Source of the DNA: Clostridia bacterium
GTDB taxonomy: Bacteria; Bacillota; Clostridia; Oscillospirales; Acutalibacteraceae
Length of the DNA: 14,028 nucleotides
Direction of reading: 5' to 3'
Assembly: GCA_017381395.1 (NCBI GenBank)
Contig: JAFOCH010000017.1
Location: forward strand, 1-14,028
Shown here: positions 13,984 through 14,028 of the stretch, one piece after another
Layout of the letters: every line of letters begins with the position of its first letter
How positions within the stretch are numbered: position 1 is the first letter of the stretch
Program-made: the position numbers and the translations under genes
Notes under the pieces: generated by a model
Databases searched by the model: none
The model's input: only the letters and a program-made list of their open reading frames with translations
What the model was told of the DNA's origin: nothing

Positions 13984-14028
13984 TGGAGCTGGTGGACGGA
14001 CTCGAACCCCCGACCTGCTGATTACAAA
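13984..14028 (-). tRNA. tRNA-Thr (TGT), 5' part cut by window edge
   Basis: The 3' part of a tRNA with encoded CCA (13986-13984), discriminator T, acceptor strand CACCAGC, T-loop TTCGAGT and anticodon-loop sequence TTTGTAA at the very edge, giving anticodon TGT (Thr). The D-arm and 5' acceptor strand lie outside. The gene is 23 bases upstream of tRNA-Tyr, consistent with one transcript. Confidence 0.88.

Noticed and set aside
13699..14028. tRNA-associated integration site
   Set aside because: No integrase, no duplicated tRNA 3' end and no direct repeats bounding an insert are visible in the window.
1..14028. CRISPR array, IS element, toxin-antitoxin or defence island
   Set aside because: No regularly spaced repeats, transposase motifs, paired small genes or nuclease/helicase defence modules were seen; the only helicase is RecG.

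Overview
The window looks like chromosomal DNA from an anaerobic, low-to-mid GC Clostridia species (Firmicutes), most likely a gut Oscillospiraceae/Ruminococcus-type bacterium. The support is indirect. There is an Asp23/YloU - FakA - RecG gene order typical of Firmicutes, a rubrerythrin (anaerobe oxidative-stress protein), two secreted proteins ending in type I dockerins (common in fibre-degrading Ruminococcus/Clostridium), and a choloylglycine-hydrolase family enzyme (common in gut bacteria). Ribosome binding sites are strong AGGAGG-type and promoters are close to the sigma-A consensus (TTGAAA/TTGATT/TTGACT, 16-17 base spacer, TATAAT/TAAAAT).

Layout. Positions 1-3535 (minus strand) form a housekeeping operon read in the order Asp23/Gls24 protein, FakA (fatty acid kinase), RecG helicase; recG runs off the left edge. 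Positions 3626-5128 (minus) encode a peptide/nickel-type solute-binding lipoprotein with no permease beside it. A divergent promoter region at 5129-5297 separates it from two consecutive plus-strand genes for secreted dockerin proteins. The first (5298-6944) is a transglutaminase-like protein with a beta-propeller-like part, a bacterial Ig-like domain and a dockerin. The second (7106-9388) has a lectin-like N-terminus, a run of helical repeats, an unrecognised domain and a dockerin. Each has its own promoter and terminator. A bidirectional terminator at 9401-9432 separates them from a minus-strand GtrA-family membrane protein and a minus-strand rubrerythrin, each with its own promoter.

From 10647 a choloylglycine hydrolase (plus) runs into a convergent patatin-like phospholipase (minus, 11630-12478) with only five bases between the stop codons. 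An AT-rich acyltransferase-3 membrane protein follows (plus, 12622-13698). The right edge is a minus-strand tRNA cluster, tRNA-Thr (cut by the edge) then tRNA-Tyr, closed by an intrinsic terminator.

How they fit together. The left operon is core cell physiology (lipid incorporation, DNA repair). The central pair are extracellular proteins probably docked onto a cohesin-bearing scaffold or the cell surface. The right half mixes stress protection (rubrerythrin), amide/ester hydrolysis (choloylglycine hydrolase, patatin) and envelope modification (GtrA, acyltransferase), all plausible for life in the gut. I see no phage, IS, CRISPR or defence module. The most unusual points are a His-to-Cys change at the transglutaminase catalytic position and the two adjacent dockerin proteins with no recognisable carbohydrate-active enzyme.
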